Shown here one piece after another: positions 63,429 through 64,000 of a DNA stretch of 64,000 nucleotides. The stretch covers positions 3,118,001 through 3,182,000 of the forward strand of contig NZ_CP021768.1 in NCBI RefSeq assembly GCF_002192255.1, given 5' to 3'. The stretch's first letter is position 1. Each line of letters begins with the position of its first letter. The position numbers and the translations under genes were made by a program. The notes beneath the pieces are model-generated. The model saw nothing but the letters and a program-made list of their open reading frames with translations, was not told where the DNA came from and searched no databases. The DNA comes from Stenotrophomonas sp. WZN-1 (GTDB lineage: Bacteria > Pseudomonadota > Gammaproteobacteria > Xanthomonadales > Xanthomonadaceae).

Positions 63429-63968
63429 ATGCACATCACGCCAGTTTCGTCCGGCCTGCGCCGGTTCCTCGCCCCGGCCCTGCTGCTGGCCCTGCCCGTG
63501 CTGATGACCGCCTGCGGCGGCGGCAAGGCCACCCGCCCCGCGCCGCCCCCGCCGACCGCGAACTGGCCGAAGACCGTGCCGGACAATCCCGAGGCGGCCA
63601 ACTCGGTGCTGATGCGTGCCATCAGCCTGGTCGGCACGCCCTACCGCTATGGCGGCAATACCCCGGATTCGGGCTTCGACTGCAGCGGCCTGGTCGCCTA
63701 TGTCTACCGCGAGATGCTGGACCTGCGGCTGCCGCGCACCTCGCGCGACCTGGCGGCGGTACAGGGCCCGAAGATCGACCCGCAGCGCCTGGCCACCGGC
63801 GACCTGGTGTTCTTTGGCAGCCGCGGCAGCGTCACCCATGTCGGTATCTATGTAGGTGAAGGGCGTTTCGTGCATGCACCGAGCACCGGCGGCACCGTGC
63901 GCCTGGACTCACTCAGCGGCCCCTACTGGAAGGACCACTACACCGGCGCGAAACGTGTCCTTCGCTAA
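63429..63968 (+). CDS. NlpC/P60 family lipoprotein (cell-wall endopeptidase)
   Basis: A 179-residue exported lipoprotein with lipobox LMTAC at residue about 29, a Pro/Ala-rich linker and one NlpC/P60 domain. YRYGGNTPDSGFDCSGLVAYVYREML carries the catalytic Cys, SVTHVGIYVGEGRFVHAPSTGG the catalytic His and the third polar residue. Such proteins cut the D-Glu-mDAP bond or related stem-peptide bonds in peptidoglycan. It is close to the Spr/MepS type. It is the last complete gene; 32 bp remain to the window edge. Confidence 0.92.
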   Translation: MHITPVSSGLRRFLAPALLLALPVLMTACGGGKATRPAPPPPTANWPKTVPDNPEAANSVLMRAISLVGTPYRYGGNTPDSGFDCSGLVAYVYREMLDLRLPRTSRDLAAVQGPKIDPQRLATGDLVFFGSRGSVTHVGIYVGEGRFVHAPSTGGTVRLDSLSGPYWKDHYTGAKRVLR

Positions 63969-64000
63969 AATGAACAGGCGATATGTTCAAAACTGTGACG

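Noticed and set aside
61167..63968. 933-codon plus-strand frame ending in the NlpC/P60 lipoprotein
   Set aside because: Only the last 179 codons are real (lipobox after the ATG at 63429); the rest is antisense to the amino acid dehydrogenase, DUF418 and slyD genes.

Overview
The window is high-GC Gram-negative chromosome from the Xanthomonadaceae, most probably Stenotrophomonas (S. maltophilia complex). This rests on three things seen here: the prmB-aroC-hydroxyacid dehydrogenase-asd-fimV-truA-trpF gene order, an expansion of TonB-dependent receptors, and many short palindromes with terminal GTAG/CTAC, the signature of the SMAG-type REP elements of Stenotrophomonas. No database was searched; family names come from motifs read in the translations.

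Layout. 1-3183 (minus): a membrane-stress-like operon of a YqiJ-type OB-fold membrane protein, a YqiK-type flotillin and the start of a large 'DNA repair ATPase', cut by the window edge. 3352-11552 (minus): trpF, truA, a VOC protein, fimV, asd, a 2-hydroxyacid dehydrogenase, aroC and prmB, many with overlapping start and stop codons. 11675-19672: SCO protein and psd (plus), RraB-type protein and LysM lytic transglycosylase (minus), HerA-like DUF853 ATPase and greB (plus), DUF3025 protein and rimO (minus).

19860-33199 (minus): an isolated siphophage tail module. It holds a tail tube protein, a gpG/gpGT chaperone pair with a textbook -1 frameshift site (A AAA AAC), a tape measure protein, three small tip proteins, a 2,762-residue gpJ and a 71-residue orphan. 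No integrase, repressor, terminase, portal, capsid, lysis or tRNA gene was found. All tail ORFs are open, so it is either a fragment of a prophage or a domesticated tail particle (tailocin-like). gpJ carries a probable ILEI/FAM3-like domain and a string of lectin-like modules.

33565-35509: dienelactone hydrolase, HIT protein, a 55-residue membrane protein and dcd. 35931-54354: an outer-membrane uptake region with an Oar-like receptor, mrp/apbC, two tandem paralogous TonB receptors sharing a promoter-proximal motif, a third large TonB receptor, an M13 lipoprotein peptidase and a second M13 paralogue whose zinc motif reads HELTR instead of HExxH. 54479-63968: PhnB-like VOC protein, PYROXD2-like FAD oxidoreductase, rhomboid protease, alkyltransferase-like protein (PWHRV), EamA transporter, gor, a D-amino-acid-dehydrogenase-like gene, a DUF418 membrane protein, slyD and an NlpC/P60 lipoprotein.

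The items most worth a second look are the tail-only locus with its modular gpJ, the probably dead M13 paralogue beside an active one, and the paralogous receptor pair with shared upstream sequence.
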